NCBI GenBank assembly: GCA_028023455.1
Contig: JAQFVV010000013.1
Coordinates: 7,720,411 to 7,784,410 of the forward strand
Source: Epiperipatus broadwayi
Lineage: Eukaryota; Onychophora; Udeonychophora; Euonychophora; Peripatidae
DNA length: 64,000 nt
Direction of reading: 5' to 3'
This document shows, piece by piece, positions 12,656-24,400 of the stretch. Every line of letters begins with the position of its first letter. Position 1 is the stretch's first letter. The position numbers and the translations under genes were made by a program. The notes under the pieces were generated by a model that was given only the letters and a program-made list of their open reading frames with translations, was not told the DNA's origin and searched no databases.

Positions 12656-14740
12656 CTAATCTAATAAATGACTAATAAAAATTATTAATATGTTGACTTT
12701 TGTAATAAAAAAAAAAGAATTTTAAAGACATTAGTGAAATTTTGAAATTTTTCATTAAAATATTTGTATTTGTATAGGAGTGTTATTTTATTTTTAAAAT
12801 TGGATTATTTTTTCCCAACTCAGAAATACAAATTATGTATTTCTTTAATATATAACTTGTAGACAAATCTTTGAATTGTTCTTGTCTTTATTCATATATT
12901 TGAAGTGTGCCCAGTGAAAGAGAAATTTTTAAGTATATCAATCTATGGGGGAAAAAATGGAGTTGAGTTGGATTAATATCATGCAGTAGTATAGAGTCTA
13001 ATAAATTATTAATAATCATCATTAATGTATTTATCTAAAAAGGATATTGTTGTGTGTGTGTATGTAGGAAACTTGGCACTTGTAGATTAAGTTGTAGTCA
13101 TTGATACTAACAGTGAGCAACATTACCAAATCTGGATATTGAAGATTGCAATTCTATATACTATTATCATAATTCTGCTTTTTCATTTGAGTTTTCAGTA
13201 TTGACATCTTATTGTTTTGGGGATTTTTCTTCACAATTTTTATTACAGAAAATTATAGGGATTTTTTTTTTTACTGTGTAAAAAGGTATACAGTTTTTTT
13301 AATTTTATACTTTTTTTTTTTTTAGTTAAAGCCATGTGGTTTTTTTAACACTGGCATGATGATTTTTGTGGTCATGGCAAAATTAACAGATTTGACAAGA
13401 TCTTTAAAAAGATTATTAATTATAATTCTTTACTCTGATCAAAGACAGACATTTACTATGGTTATTAGTTGTGTAGTTTGCTATTATTTACTATTACCTT
13501 TCTTAACAGAGTTTTTATTTTAACATTACAATATTTAGAGCTGGATCATAAACTAATTATGTCTTTATGTCATAAGGATGCTTGAGTTTAAATCTTTAAT
13601 GCTGCATAATGCCTTTCAGAATCCGCATGAGTATCTCTATTGTGATTGCTTTTAAATCACTTTTATAAAATTTATTACATATTTTCCTTCTAGTGCTATG
13701 CATTATATTTGAATTTTATTTTTACCTACAAAAATTTCTTTTATGCACATTTAACTATTTTGAAGCAAAAGGAAGATGGAATATGTGTGACAATCAGTTC
13801 TGTCAAGAAAAAAGGCTATTCTTCTGCATAAAAATGACATTTTGATGTGACTAAATTTTTTTTTTTTATTAAAGCAAAAAAGATTATAATTACTTTTGCA
13901 CATGTATGTATTGCATATAAATATCATTAAGCAGAAATAGCTAGTAATGTTCTACAAATATTCTTAATTTCCCAGCAAGTTTTTTTTTTTTTTTTTTCAT
14001 CATTCCATTTCAAGTTAGGCTTTTTTTCCTGACAAGTGAACAAATATTGCTCTACTTCAATGATTATCTTTTTTTCTTGTTATATGACTAAATCTTGTCT
14101 CCAAATCTGGTGATATTTGCAATAATACCACTGGATGCCAATTTAATTTGTCCATTTTTACCCCCTCTATCTCTGCATGTTATTATTTGTAATTTAAGTT
14201 GAAATTTGTACTGTTTCACAATCTTAAGTTAAAATAGATCAATGTTTTGTTGATTTTTTAACATAGAGCTATAGTTCTTTTAAATATAATTGTTACTGTG
14301 TCATTTGTTCTCTAGAACATTTTTTTGTTGTGTATATACCCTCTATATTTAATTAACACTAATTATTTATAATAAACATGTCTACCAATTTCTTCAACCA
14401 CTTCCCACTCCTACAATGAACCTAAATAAAACAATAAAAGTAATTTTTTAAATAAATAAAAATCCTTTGAAATTGATACAACACTATATCTTATTATTAA
14501 TGATAAGATGTTACAGCAATTTTAAGACATTTCCATTCTTTTTTTAGAAAAAGAAATTTAAAACGTCAAACCATAATTTTGCAGAGAAGTTGGTCTATTT
14601 AAATATAATATTGTTGTGTTTATATATACTCAAAATAAACACAAACCCACACCAAGGTGATTAAATATTTGTTAAGCTTATATACAATATATATTTGCAA
14701 CATATTTTACATTAAACGTATCTAGTTGCCATACAACTGT
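12656..14740. other. AT-rich non-coding DNA
   Basis: Long T runs (for example 13980-13997) and a TG microsatellite at about 13050-13062. No gene recognised. Confidence 0.5.
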
Positions 14741-14764
14741 TGAAAAAAGGGGCAGTTGTGCATG

Positions 14765-14840
14765 ACACTTCCAGCTGTACTATAATAACTTAACCTCAGG
14801 TGTAGGTATACTATCACTTCCAGCTATACTGTTATAGTTT
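14765..14840 (+). repeat. Short tandem duplication (~49-bp spacing)
   Basis: cacttccagctgtacta at 14766 and cacttccagctatactg at 14815 are two copies of one unit, suggesting a local duplication inside a GC-richer patch. Confidence 0.55.
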
Positions 14841-15082
14841 GTGTTGTTAGGTTTATATTCTAACAGCTACCAGTTCAACATGAACTTGCCTCACTGCTTT
14901 AAAAATATTGTGGACAACGAGCATGCTGCCATTAAGCTCAAATAGTTGTCTGACTTTATCTCCAAATTGATACCTATTTGTAACCAGATTTTATTCCGTA
15001 ATGAAAGCACTGATTCATTAAGTATCATCACCTATTGTATTGGCTATATTTTATTTTGTGTATGTCCATTGGTCTAAAGCAG

Positions 15083-15138
15083 TGAATACTGAATCCGATC
15101 AAGATAATATTGAATCTGGACAAGCCCATTACATGAAA
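15083..15138 (+). CDS. COG3: Candidate upstream COG3 exon (18 codons)
   Basis: The 56-nt block has an acceptor (pyrimidine-rich tract ending in aaagcag) and a strong donor (AAA|gtaagt). Read in phase it encodes NTESDQDNIESGQAHYMK and ends at phase 0. That is exactly the phase needed to join the FFTW exon at 18361. The IESGQ string sits where the human protein has IETAQ just before FFSW, with a few extra residues here. It would take one nucleotide from an upstream exon, which I could not find. The match is short, so a chance pairing of splice signals cannot be excluded. Confidence 0.5.
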
Positions 15139-15419
15139 GTAAGTTGAATCATATTTCTTCCCCTGATTAAAATTAGCCCTGGAGACGGTAGTCATTGAAA
15201 TGCATTAGTGGACATTTTTTGTTGTTTCCTGGCTTCTTAAGGTCTGGTTCCATTATTAACAGGTTCAATGTTTTCATTATTAGATATGATGTCTTTATTC
15301 ATAAATTTAGTGTTTTCATCAGCAGGTCTGTCCCTTTGAACCATGTAAATTCTTTACTACAGGCTGGTGACTCTTCACTACTGTGCCAATGATGTTGCTC
15401 TCCATTTTGTTTGAGCAAT

Positions 15420-16145
15420 CACTATTTGCAATCCTTCTAAATTGATCACAACTGCTTGTAGCTATTTGGTGCTTTCCTTTAAATACTGCTTAGAATTTCA
15501 GCATCTATCCACATTTTGACTCTTAAGGACTGATAGGTTTGTTCTAGAGTTTAGGTCTAGTTTATCATCAATCACATCTGGATAGATCCTTTTTGATTTT
15601 ATTTTTGTGAACTGGTTCACATCTTAGGCATTATAAAACCCAAGTTATTGAACCAATCACAGCCTAATAAATTGCTGTGCTTCACCAGCTGACAGAATAA
15701 AAGGCAAATGAATATTTTACTAAGCATAGTTACTTTAACTCTTGTTTGATCCAAGTGTGATATTTGATTGCCATGATAATTCTATTGCAATGATGCATGA
15801 GATGATTATTTTTTTTGTATCAATGAGCCCGCGTGTTTTTTTTGACATAAATGGACAATGGAGACTCAATATCCAGTTCCATTGTTATTGGCATATCATT
15901 AATAATAATTCTGCTTTTGAAGGCAGAATCGATGCCACTCATATTATTTATATGTAATTTTATATTGCCTTTTTTGCTCTTTGGAAATAGACTCTTCTAT
16001 TCTTTCCGAATGACTTGGCTTTTTTTTTTTTTGAAAACAAGCAGCTTCTATGTGACCAACATGCTTACAAAATCTGCACACTGTATCCTGACATGGACCT
16101 TCAGTGTGTTATGTGTTTTGGTTTGTCACATCTATAACAAAGTTT
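15420..16145 (-). pseudogene. Decayed Ty3/Gypsy-like retrotransposon: Gag zinc knuckles and protease remnant
   Basis: On the minus strand 16139-16113 encodes CYRCDKPKH, the start of a CX2CX4HX4C zinc knuckle, then a frame change. 16078-16037 encodes CRFCKHVGHIEAAC, a complete CX2CX4HX4C knuckle. Further along the same strand 15882-15853 encodes MELDIESPLS, matching the retropepsin active-site pattern ELDTGS with the catalytic Asp kept and the TG lost. Two knuckles followed by protease is the Gag-to-Pol order of Ty3/Gypsy elements (Mag-like lineages have paired knuckles). Frameshifts and stops show it is a fossil. Reverse transcriptase should follow toward lower coordinates, but I could not recognise it. 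Confidence 0.75.
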
Positions 16146-16213
16146 TACAATATTGTCATTACTTGAAAAACAAGCATAATTCATATACTTAGTATTTAAA
16201 TTTAATACTAGAG

Positions 16214-16394
16214 CAGTGGCTCTCAACCTTCCTAATGCCGTAATCCTTTTATACAGTTCCTTATGTTGTGGTGACCCCAACCTGTAGTTTTGCTACTATT
16301 ATGAATTGGAAAATATGTGTTTCCAATGGTTAGGTGATGCCTGTGAAAGCGTTGTTGACCCTCAAAGGGGTTGTGACCCACTGGTTGAGAATTT
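16214..16394 (+). mobile_element. SPIN-like hAT MITE (non-autonomous, 181 bp)
   Basis: Begins cagtggctctcaacc and ends ggttgagaa plus decayed bases, which gives hAT-type terminal inverted repeats. The body contains cttcctaatgccg, tacagttcct, atgttgtggtgaccccaacc, ttttgctactattatgaat and cctcaaaggggttgtgaccc. From memory these match the non-autonomous SPIN (Space Invader) elements in order and spacing. Flanking 8-mers tactagag (16206-16213) and tattagag (16395-16402) agree at 7 of 8 bases, as expected for an aged hAT 8-bp duplication. Several CpG sites appear decayed, and the 3' terminus has lost its last few bases. Confidence 0.85.
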
Positions 16395-16402
16395 TATTAG
16401 AG

Positions 16403-16692
16403 GATTTGAACGCAGACTTTCAAGCTCCTTTCAACTATTCACTGTATCTCATACAACTGATATACATGACCGCACAGCCTGTTCATCAAAATTTGAAGAT
16501 TTGTTGTCTTAATATAAACTGAGCACCAATTATATATGTGAGAGATTATGATCTCGATCAAATGATGAGTGCTGGTTCAGCACGAAATATGTACATTGGA
16601 GATCATTTATCTTTTTTACTTGTATGATCATGTGTATCAGTTTTATAGAGTGGTTAGGTGAAGGGAGCTTGAAAGTCTGTATTCAAATACCC
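16403..16692. mobile_element. Inverted-repeat element (~290 bp) next to the SPIN-like copy
   Basis: The left end (gatttgaacgcagactttca, continuing agctcc) and the right end (ggagcttgaaagtctgtatt, continuing caaat) are inverted copies of about 26 bp with two or three mismatches. The interior at 16538-16640 carries the core of the repeat seen twice at 12 kb. Superfamily unknown. Confidence 0.65.
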
Positions 16693-16798
16693 TAGTATAT
16701 TGTCATTAGTAGATTTCTTTAAGCTTGTTTTGATCAGAAGTTTTTACGCAATTTATTTTTCTGATCCATAGCTTTAATGCTGTAACTACTTTTTTTTA

Positions 16799-17146
16799 AT
16801 GGAGCAGTCTGATATCACCATAGATTCAGCCAGAGTTGACCCAGAGATGGTATTTGGATCCATTAAAAATTTGGATCTTGAGCCTGTGATCACACATTCT
16901 GCAAATATAATGATCTTTTAGTGCTTTAAGAAATCTCTGAACTTGCAGCTAGATGCAAGCTTCCTGAGCTTAGCAGCACCCCTTCCCCTGAGTACAAAGA
17001 TTGAAATATTTCTATCGTTAGAGATTTTGGATAGAAAAATGCTGACAGAAGAGCTAAAGCTTTATCAAGTTCAAAATTAGCTGGAAATATTGGAGTTGCT
17101 TGTGATCATAAGATTTTGTATATTTGTGGACCACAAATGTTACTAA
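16799..17146 (+). pseudogene. Unidentified coding remnant, 113 sense codons with two stops
   Basis: From ATG at 16799 one frame runs 40 codons to TAG (16919), 52 more to TAG (17078) and 21 more to TAA (17144). At this base composition stops are expected about every 10-15 codons, so the stretch is probably fossil coding sequence. The reading includes ITIDSARVDPEMVFGSIKNL and LEILDRKMLTEELKLYQVQ. No family recognised. It is intronic if the candidate exon at 15083 is real. Confidence 0.45.
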
Positions 17147-18360
17147 TTTCACAGTTTTTTTTTAATTTCATTACCTTGTAAATAGAAAAACACTCAACCC
17201 ATGAGGGTTGACCAATTTTCTGGATAGCCTGGATTGAACTCTTCTAATGAGCCAATTTTAGCTATTTTGATTTTTTTTTCTCTCAAATATATTTTCAAAT
17301 TCCATACATTTAATTCCTAAATTGCAGTCCAGCAGATGTTGCAAAAATGAAAATCCTACTTACAAATTGAAGATTATTTAAATAAGTATTTATTTTAAGA
17401 CCTTTTTTAATCATAGTTTTTAATTGTCTATAACTTTACCAATGATGCTTTTTTTTTTTTAATTATATTTCTGGCATCAATATAAGCTTTAATTTTTTTA
17501 TTTTTCAAGCAATAATTATAATGTATATATAGAATAAAATAAGTACAGGCTTAAGTGCAGTGAAAGTATTTATTTATTGAATTTTTGAATTACTAAATTT
17601 ATTGTGTACTTATTCATATTATTAAATTCACTTTTAAAATTTTGACTAAATATATATATATATGTATTTTCTCAAGCTTGTGGTGCATTACATTAACCTG
17701 TTATAACTCTGATTTAGGTAGGACATCAGATACAGCTTGGAAATTTTTTCAGTCAGCTGAGAATTTTCCAAGCAAACAGATTTTCTTAAGTAGTTAACCC
17801 AATACCCCCTTCCCCCACTTAGTAGTCAACAAATGGGTATTTAAAACAATGAATATAAAAAAAACTTCTAACAACCTAAATAATGACTTTCATGTTTTTC
17901 AATAGTGTGGAGGAAATTCTGTATAGGTCTTTGTTCTGAAGTGTGTTAATTAAAGCTGCTTTGTCTGTACATATTCTTTTTGTAACTAAACAATTAGTTT
18001 AAATATAAATGAGCATATCCAAAAGAAAATTAATGTTGATGTTATTATAGTATATTTTATAAAAATCAAAACTCCAGTAAATTCCTGAATGCAGTAATAG
18101 TTCTATCTTATGTACCTAATGCTTAATTTTATTGTAAACACTTTCTCTTTTTATTTGCACCTATTTTAAGTTATTCTAGCCATGTGCCTGAAAAATTGAC
18201 TCTTGAAGATGTATGTAAGTCATTAGATAGGTAGTGTAGCAAGTAGGAAATATATTTAATTTGAAATTGGAATGAAATTGTATTTTTTTTTCTAAAAAGC
18301 AGTGTTTTACAATAGAACCATTCTATTTGTTTTTTGTTTTGTTTTTTTTCACTTTTATAG
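17147..18360. other. Sequence immediately upstream of COG3 exon A
   Basis: AT-rich, no element boundaries recognised; ends in the T-rich acceptor tract of exon A. Confidence 0.5.
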
Positions 18361-18422
18361 TTTTTTACCTGGTATTCTGGTGTGGAATCTGAAATGGAAA
18401 AGGAAGATGATCTCTTATACAG
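18361..18422 (+). CDS. COG3: COG3 exon A
   Basis: Encodes residues 1-20 of the assembled product: [20 protein letters not shown], plus AG of a split Arg. The acceptor is a T-rich tract ending in ttttatag and the donor is AG|gtaatg. It aligns without gaps to the human FFSWFAKL region of the Sec34 domain. Phase 0 in, phase 2 out. Confidence 0.93.
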
Positions 18423-21400
18423 GTAATGTAAACAAAGTAACAATAATAAAATCAATTTGTGAGCATTTTATTTAAATTCATTTGCATATTTACCATGAAG
18501 TGTTTGGTTTTGGGTTTAATTATCAGTTGAAATTAAAAACTTCATTACCTATTGTAACGATATATAAATATGTCGTTACATTAATTTAAAATAAAAACTT
18601 AAAAGTTCGCAAATAAAAGTAAAAAACTAAACGCTAAAATTAAAATGTTTGTTAAACGTATATACATTCGCACAGAGGCCAAACTTTAAAAATATTTTTT
18701 TTAAAAAAAAAAAACAAATAAGTATTTGAACGTACTTTTTTATAAAAAAAGTACAAGATTTAAAAATAAAAATGATTGTTTATGAATTATCAATGATTGT
18801 TTATGAATTATCGAAAACCAAACTGGCCCTTGGGCTCTTGTATAATTAAAATGATCTGATGAAAGATAGATAAGAAAATAAAGAGAAATTAGCTTGACCA
18901 ATGGAAGCACTAAGCCTTGGCTCGGACCCTAACGAAAGTGATGGATTAGTGACGTTTTGTTGATTGAATCCGTGTGGATAATATAAAAAGGGAAATACAG
19001 TTTTTTCTGACAGTTCCAGCGTTTTGTGTTTGAGAGATGTGGTAGGACGCACATACCACACTCTCTATAAAAAAAAAAATGAAAAGACTGTGATACCTTG
19101 AACCAGCTATTGCCATCTCCAGAACATTATCTTCCAATGGAGGCATCGCGGGAATTAAAAGCAGAAACCTGGACTCTTCTACCGTGAGCTATGAACTTTA
19201 CAAATTAACAACAACAAAAAAAGTAATTAAGAACTTTCGTCATTGTTTTTTTTAAAGATTCAGCTAATTTAAATTTTAAAATGAACTCTTATTTGATTTT
19301 CAAATTAATAATTGATTGTTTAAATTTATATAGTTAAGTTTTGCTAAAATCATTTCCATTTTATTATTTTTATTTGTAGTAATATTTATTGTAGAAATTA
19401 TTAAATGCATTACATTTAAGTTGGGTATAGACGTTGCATAGATTCGTTAGCGGTTGATTATGTTGTGGTTTTCACAGTCGATTAGAATATATAAGTCAAC
19501 AATGTCACTACGGTGTCTTATGATGAACACCAAAGGGTCTCCTGTATTCCCTCAGCAATTGACGTTATCGATTGACTTTGTATTTTGATCGGTTGTGTTT
19601 AATTTGGAATGTTTTTGACCGTGGAATCTATGCAGCCGATCTATACTCGACATTATAAAACAAATTGTATAAAAATAATCTGTGCGAACGTATTTAAATG
19701 TTAAATTTAAGTCGGGCGTGAATGGCTATATAGTTTTGTAAAGTTATATTAAGGGAGGGTAATCTTAGGTTATTCATTTCATAGTTGAATTGGTTCAATG
19801 GATTGGATATATTTGTGTAATTGTAGATGTAGTATGAGATCCGCTATGGGCAGGATTATATATATACGCCACACACCTTCTGTTTGCCTATGGATGGGTT
19901 TGTAAGACGGCAAAGGACCGCAGTCCATTCCTATGGAGTTTTATGTTTATTGTTCTACTCGCCAACAGATGTAACATTCCTGTTGGTGGAGAGACAATGT
20001 CTTCTCTAATTCTACTTACTGATCAGATGTACATTCCTGACAGTATAGTATTTTGTGTTGTCGTATTTTCATGCTACATTGAATACATAAATGTATCAGA
20101 TGGATTGGCGCCGGTTTGATTGCGAAATTTGTTGCCTAAGGTTAAATCAGGGAAGAATATTTTCTTTTCAAATGCAGATCTATGTAGTCTATTCATACTC
20201 GACTCACTAAATAAATATTAAACTCATGGTTGTAATTTACTTAAATGTAAAACTAAAGATTAATAGAAAAATCTAAAATGTTGAATTTATTCCTCAAAAT
20301 TTAAATGTTATTTTATATGTGCGTAAATAAATATTTTTATGTGTTAATTTCTGGCAGTGGCTTTTATTCTTTTATATTTAAGATATAAAATTTATATTTT
20401 ATTATCTCTGCTACTCCACTGAGCTAGTGACTTGGGCTAACGATCTGAATATTTAAATAAAGTGGAATCTTAACAGCGCGTATCTGCCTACTCTATAAAT
20501 TTTTCTAGGTTTAAATGCCTAGATGGCGCCCTGTAGAGCAGATATCGTAGTTTGCGGTTAGATTCGATCTTCACTTTCATTTCGATCGTTATGAAATGAA
20601 AGTGAAGATCGAATCTAACCGCAAACTACGATATCTGCTCTACGGGGCGCCATCTAGGCATTTAAACCTAGAAAAATTTATAGAGTAGGCAAATACGCGC
20701 TGTTAAGATTCCACTTTATTTAAATATTCAGATTGTTAGCCCAAGTCACTAGCTCAGTGGAGTAGCAGAGATAATAAAATATAAATTTTATATCTTAAAT
20801 ATAAAAGAATAAAAGCCACTGCCAGAAATTAACACATAAAAATATTTATTTACGCACATATAAAATAACATTTAAATTTTGAGGAATAAATTCAACATTT
20901 TAGATTTTTCTATTAATCTTTAGTTTTACATTTAAGTAAATTACAACCATGAGTTTAATATTTATTTAGTGAGTCGAGTATGAATAGACTACATAGATCT
21001 GCATTTGAAAAGAAAATATTCTTCCCTGATTTAACCTTAGGCAACAAATTTCGCAATCAAACCGGCGCCAATCCATCTGATACATTTATGTATTCAATGT
21101 AGCATGAAAATACGACAACACAAAATACTATACTGTCAGGAATGTACATCTGATCAGTAAGTAGAATTAGAGAAGACATTGTCTCTCCACCAACAGGAAT
21201 GTTACATCTGTTGGCGAGTAGAACAATAAACATAAAACTCCATAGGAATGGACTGCGGTCCTTTGCCGTCTTACAAACCCATCCATAGGCAAACAGAAGG
21301 TGTGTGGCGTATATATATAATCCTGCCCGTAGCGGATCTCATACTACATCTACAATTACACAAATATATCCAATCCATTGAACCAATTCAACTACGAAAT

Positions 21401-24400
21401 GAATAACCTAAGATTACCCTCCCTTAATATAACTTTACAAAACTATATAGCCATTCACGCCCGACTTAAATTTAACATTTAAATACGTTCGCACAGATTA
21501 TTTTTATACAATTTGTTTTATAATGTCGAGTATAGATCGGCTGCCTAGATTCCATGGTCAAAAACATTCCAAATTAAACACAACCGATCAAAATACAAAG
21601 TCAATCGATAACGTCAATTGCTGAGGGAATACAGGAGACCCTTTGGTGTTCATCATAAGACACCGCAGTGACATTGTTGACTTATATATTCTAATCGACT
21701 GTGAAAACCACAACATAATCAACCGCTAACGAATCTATGCAACGTCTATACCCAACTTAAATGTAATGCATTTAATAATTTCTACAATAAATATTACTAC
21801 AAATAAAAATAATAAAATGGAAATGATTTTAGCAAAACTTAACTATATAAATTTAAACAATCAATTATTAATTTGAAAATCAAATAAGAGTTCATTTTAA
21901 AATTTAAATTAGCTGAATCTTTAAAAAAAAACAATGACGAAAGTTCTTAATTACTTTTTTGTTGTTGTTATTAATTTGTAAAGTTCATAGCTCACGGTAG
22001 AAGAGTCCAGGTTTCTGCTTTTAATTCCCGCGACGCCTCCATTGGAAGATAATGTTCTGGAGATGGCAATAGCTGGTTCAAGGTATCACAGTCTTTTCAT
22101 TTTTTTTTTTTATAGAGAGTGTGGTATGTGCGTCCTACCACATCTCTCAAACACAAAACGCTGGAACTGTCAGAAAAAACTGTATTTCCCTTTTTATATT
22201 ATCCACACGGATTCAATCAACAAAACGTCACTAATCCATCACTTTCGTTAGGGTCCGAGCCAAGGCTTAGTGCTTCCATTGGTCAAGCTAATTTCTCTTT
22301 ATTTTCTTATCTATCTTTCATCAGATCATTTTAATTATACAAGAGCCCAAGGCCAGTTTGGTTTTCGATAATTCATAAACAATCATTTCCATTTACAGAT
22401 TACATTAATTAATACCTGTTTTTATTTTTAAATCTTGTACTTTTTTATAAAAAAGTACGTTCAAATACTTATTTGTTTTTTTTTTTAAAAAAATATTTTT
22501 AAAGTTTGGCCTCTGTGCGAATGTATATACGTTTAACAAACATTTTATTTTTAGCGTTTAGTTTTTTACTTTCATTTGCGAACTTTTAAGTTTTTATTTT
22601 AAATTAATGTAACGACATATTTATATATTGTTACACTATTCTGTATTGTTTTTTGATGCTTGTTTCATGAAGTTGTCTATAAACTTTCAAAAATCATTGT
22701 CACAAAAACTGAAAATAAAATTGAAATTATTGTACAGCTTTGTTTAACACAAGTTTACATCTCAAATGTTTCAAATTTCTCATCATTAGTAGTAATGCTT
22801 CATATCATATTATCACATAAAAACTATCAATATGAATAATCGTCTATGGACAGTCAATTATTCCAAATATTCTCAATTAACTGAACCAAATTTCTTGATC
22901 AAATCTATAAAAGAATAACATAAATCATACTACTTCTCTGACTTATTTTTTTTATTTTGTATCAGAATCAAATCCACATCTATAATGCTTCCTGATTCTT
23001 TAATAAAAGAATACTGAGTTTTTGGTACATATTTATCAATAACTGCAAATAAACTTTTCAATAAAATTCTTGAAAGTAATGAATTGTGTATTTATTTATT
23101 ACTCTTTTTTTGATCAGATGGGTTGCATTTTAAACAGATTCGATAGGGCTTTTTTGCAAATACAAATATAAATTTGCACAAGAGAATAAGAAAAATTATA
23201 TTTAAATATTGTATTCACTAATAATTATGAAATTATTTTTTTTTTTACATTAAAGTGACCAGAAAAACTAAGATTTTTCATTTAGTGAAGAGAAGATGTC
23301 ATATTTATATTAGTATGTAAATGCATGGATTTTAACTATAATAATCGTCTTACATATTTTATTTTTTTGTTATAAAAGAACCTCACTATTGCTTTAAAAT
23401 CATGTTAATTAATAATTATTTTGTTATTATTTAGATATTTTACCTTCATTTATTACTTCATTATTCACATTTTTGTACATTTCATAGATAATTAATATTC
23501 CATAATAATGTATTTGTCTGTTTCAGTTATTTAGTTTAATTGATAAATGTTTTTTAAAAAATTCAAACCAAATACATTCAATTAGATAATATAAATTTTA
23601 TAGAACTCATTTTAAGTAATAGTATTCTCTTGTCTTTAGATATTGCTGATCTGACCAATCACAACCTGGTCGACTTATGAACACAGAATTTAATCCGTTT
23701 AAATTATTCTTAAGAAAAACTTTAATGAGTAATTTCCAAACACTGTAGATTATCATATTAGTTATATTTATGGAGTTATTGACATTTTTTTTTACTTTTC
23801 TTCAGTCTAAACATATGTTCATTGATACATGCATAATCTAATTTAGAAACAAAAATAAAAATATAAAAATTTAAAGAAGCTACTCATGTGACAATGGTAA
23901 ATAACTCATAAGTCAATTTAGTATGATCATCAATAACATTAGACATTTTTCATTAATCTTGCCTTTAAAAAGAGTAAAATATAAAAATCAGGAGAATTCT
24001 CATATAAGTATTAAATTCGTTTACTGATTGTTGTCTTTGGCAGAATAATCCAGTTGTTAATTTTTGTATTCACAAATTTAAAGTTTAATATTTTTAGCCA
24101 GTAGTACTGGAAGAAGAGAGCAGAATAATACTACTTGAAACATTATGCCTATCTCAATCTGTGTTGTATTAATAACTCTTGAATTTAAACAGAGCAAAAC
24201 TCTCCATACAGTATTGCCACCTGTGCTAAACAGAGTAATCAATGGATGCCAGAAGGCTTGTGCATAAAATCCCTATCTAATGCCTACTCATCCAATATCC
24301 CCAGACTAGTTTCTGGCTTGTGGCCATCGTCAGTGAGGAGCTTTGGATCTGAGAGCACTGCATCTAGATCTTAGGATCTAATGCAACCCTCTAGCAACCA

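Noticed and set aside
15851-16192. 113-codon plus-strand frame
   Set aside because: It is the antisense of the Gypsy-like Gag-protease remnant, whose zinc knuckles are on the minus strand.
18846-19146. Open frames in the palindrome (18846-19061, 18946-19146 minus; 22042-22251, 22119-22334 plus)
   Set aside because: They are the same sequence seen on opposite strands of the two arms. They lack domains, overlap in two frames and have no homologous frame in the diverged copy at 53.5 kb.
20735-20775. tRNA-like A-box (tagctcagtggagtagcaga) in the palindrome
   Set aside because: No B-box at suitable distance in the same orientation and no cloverleaf; it is conserved only as part of the element.
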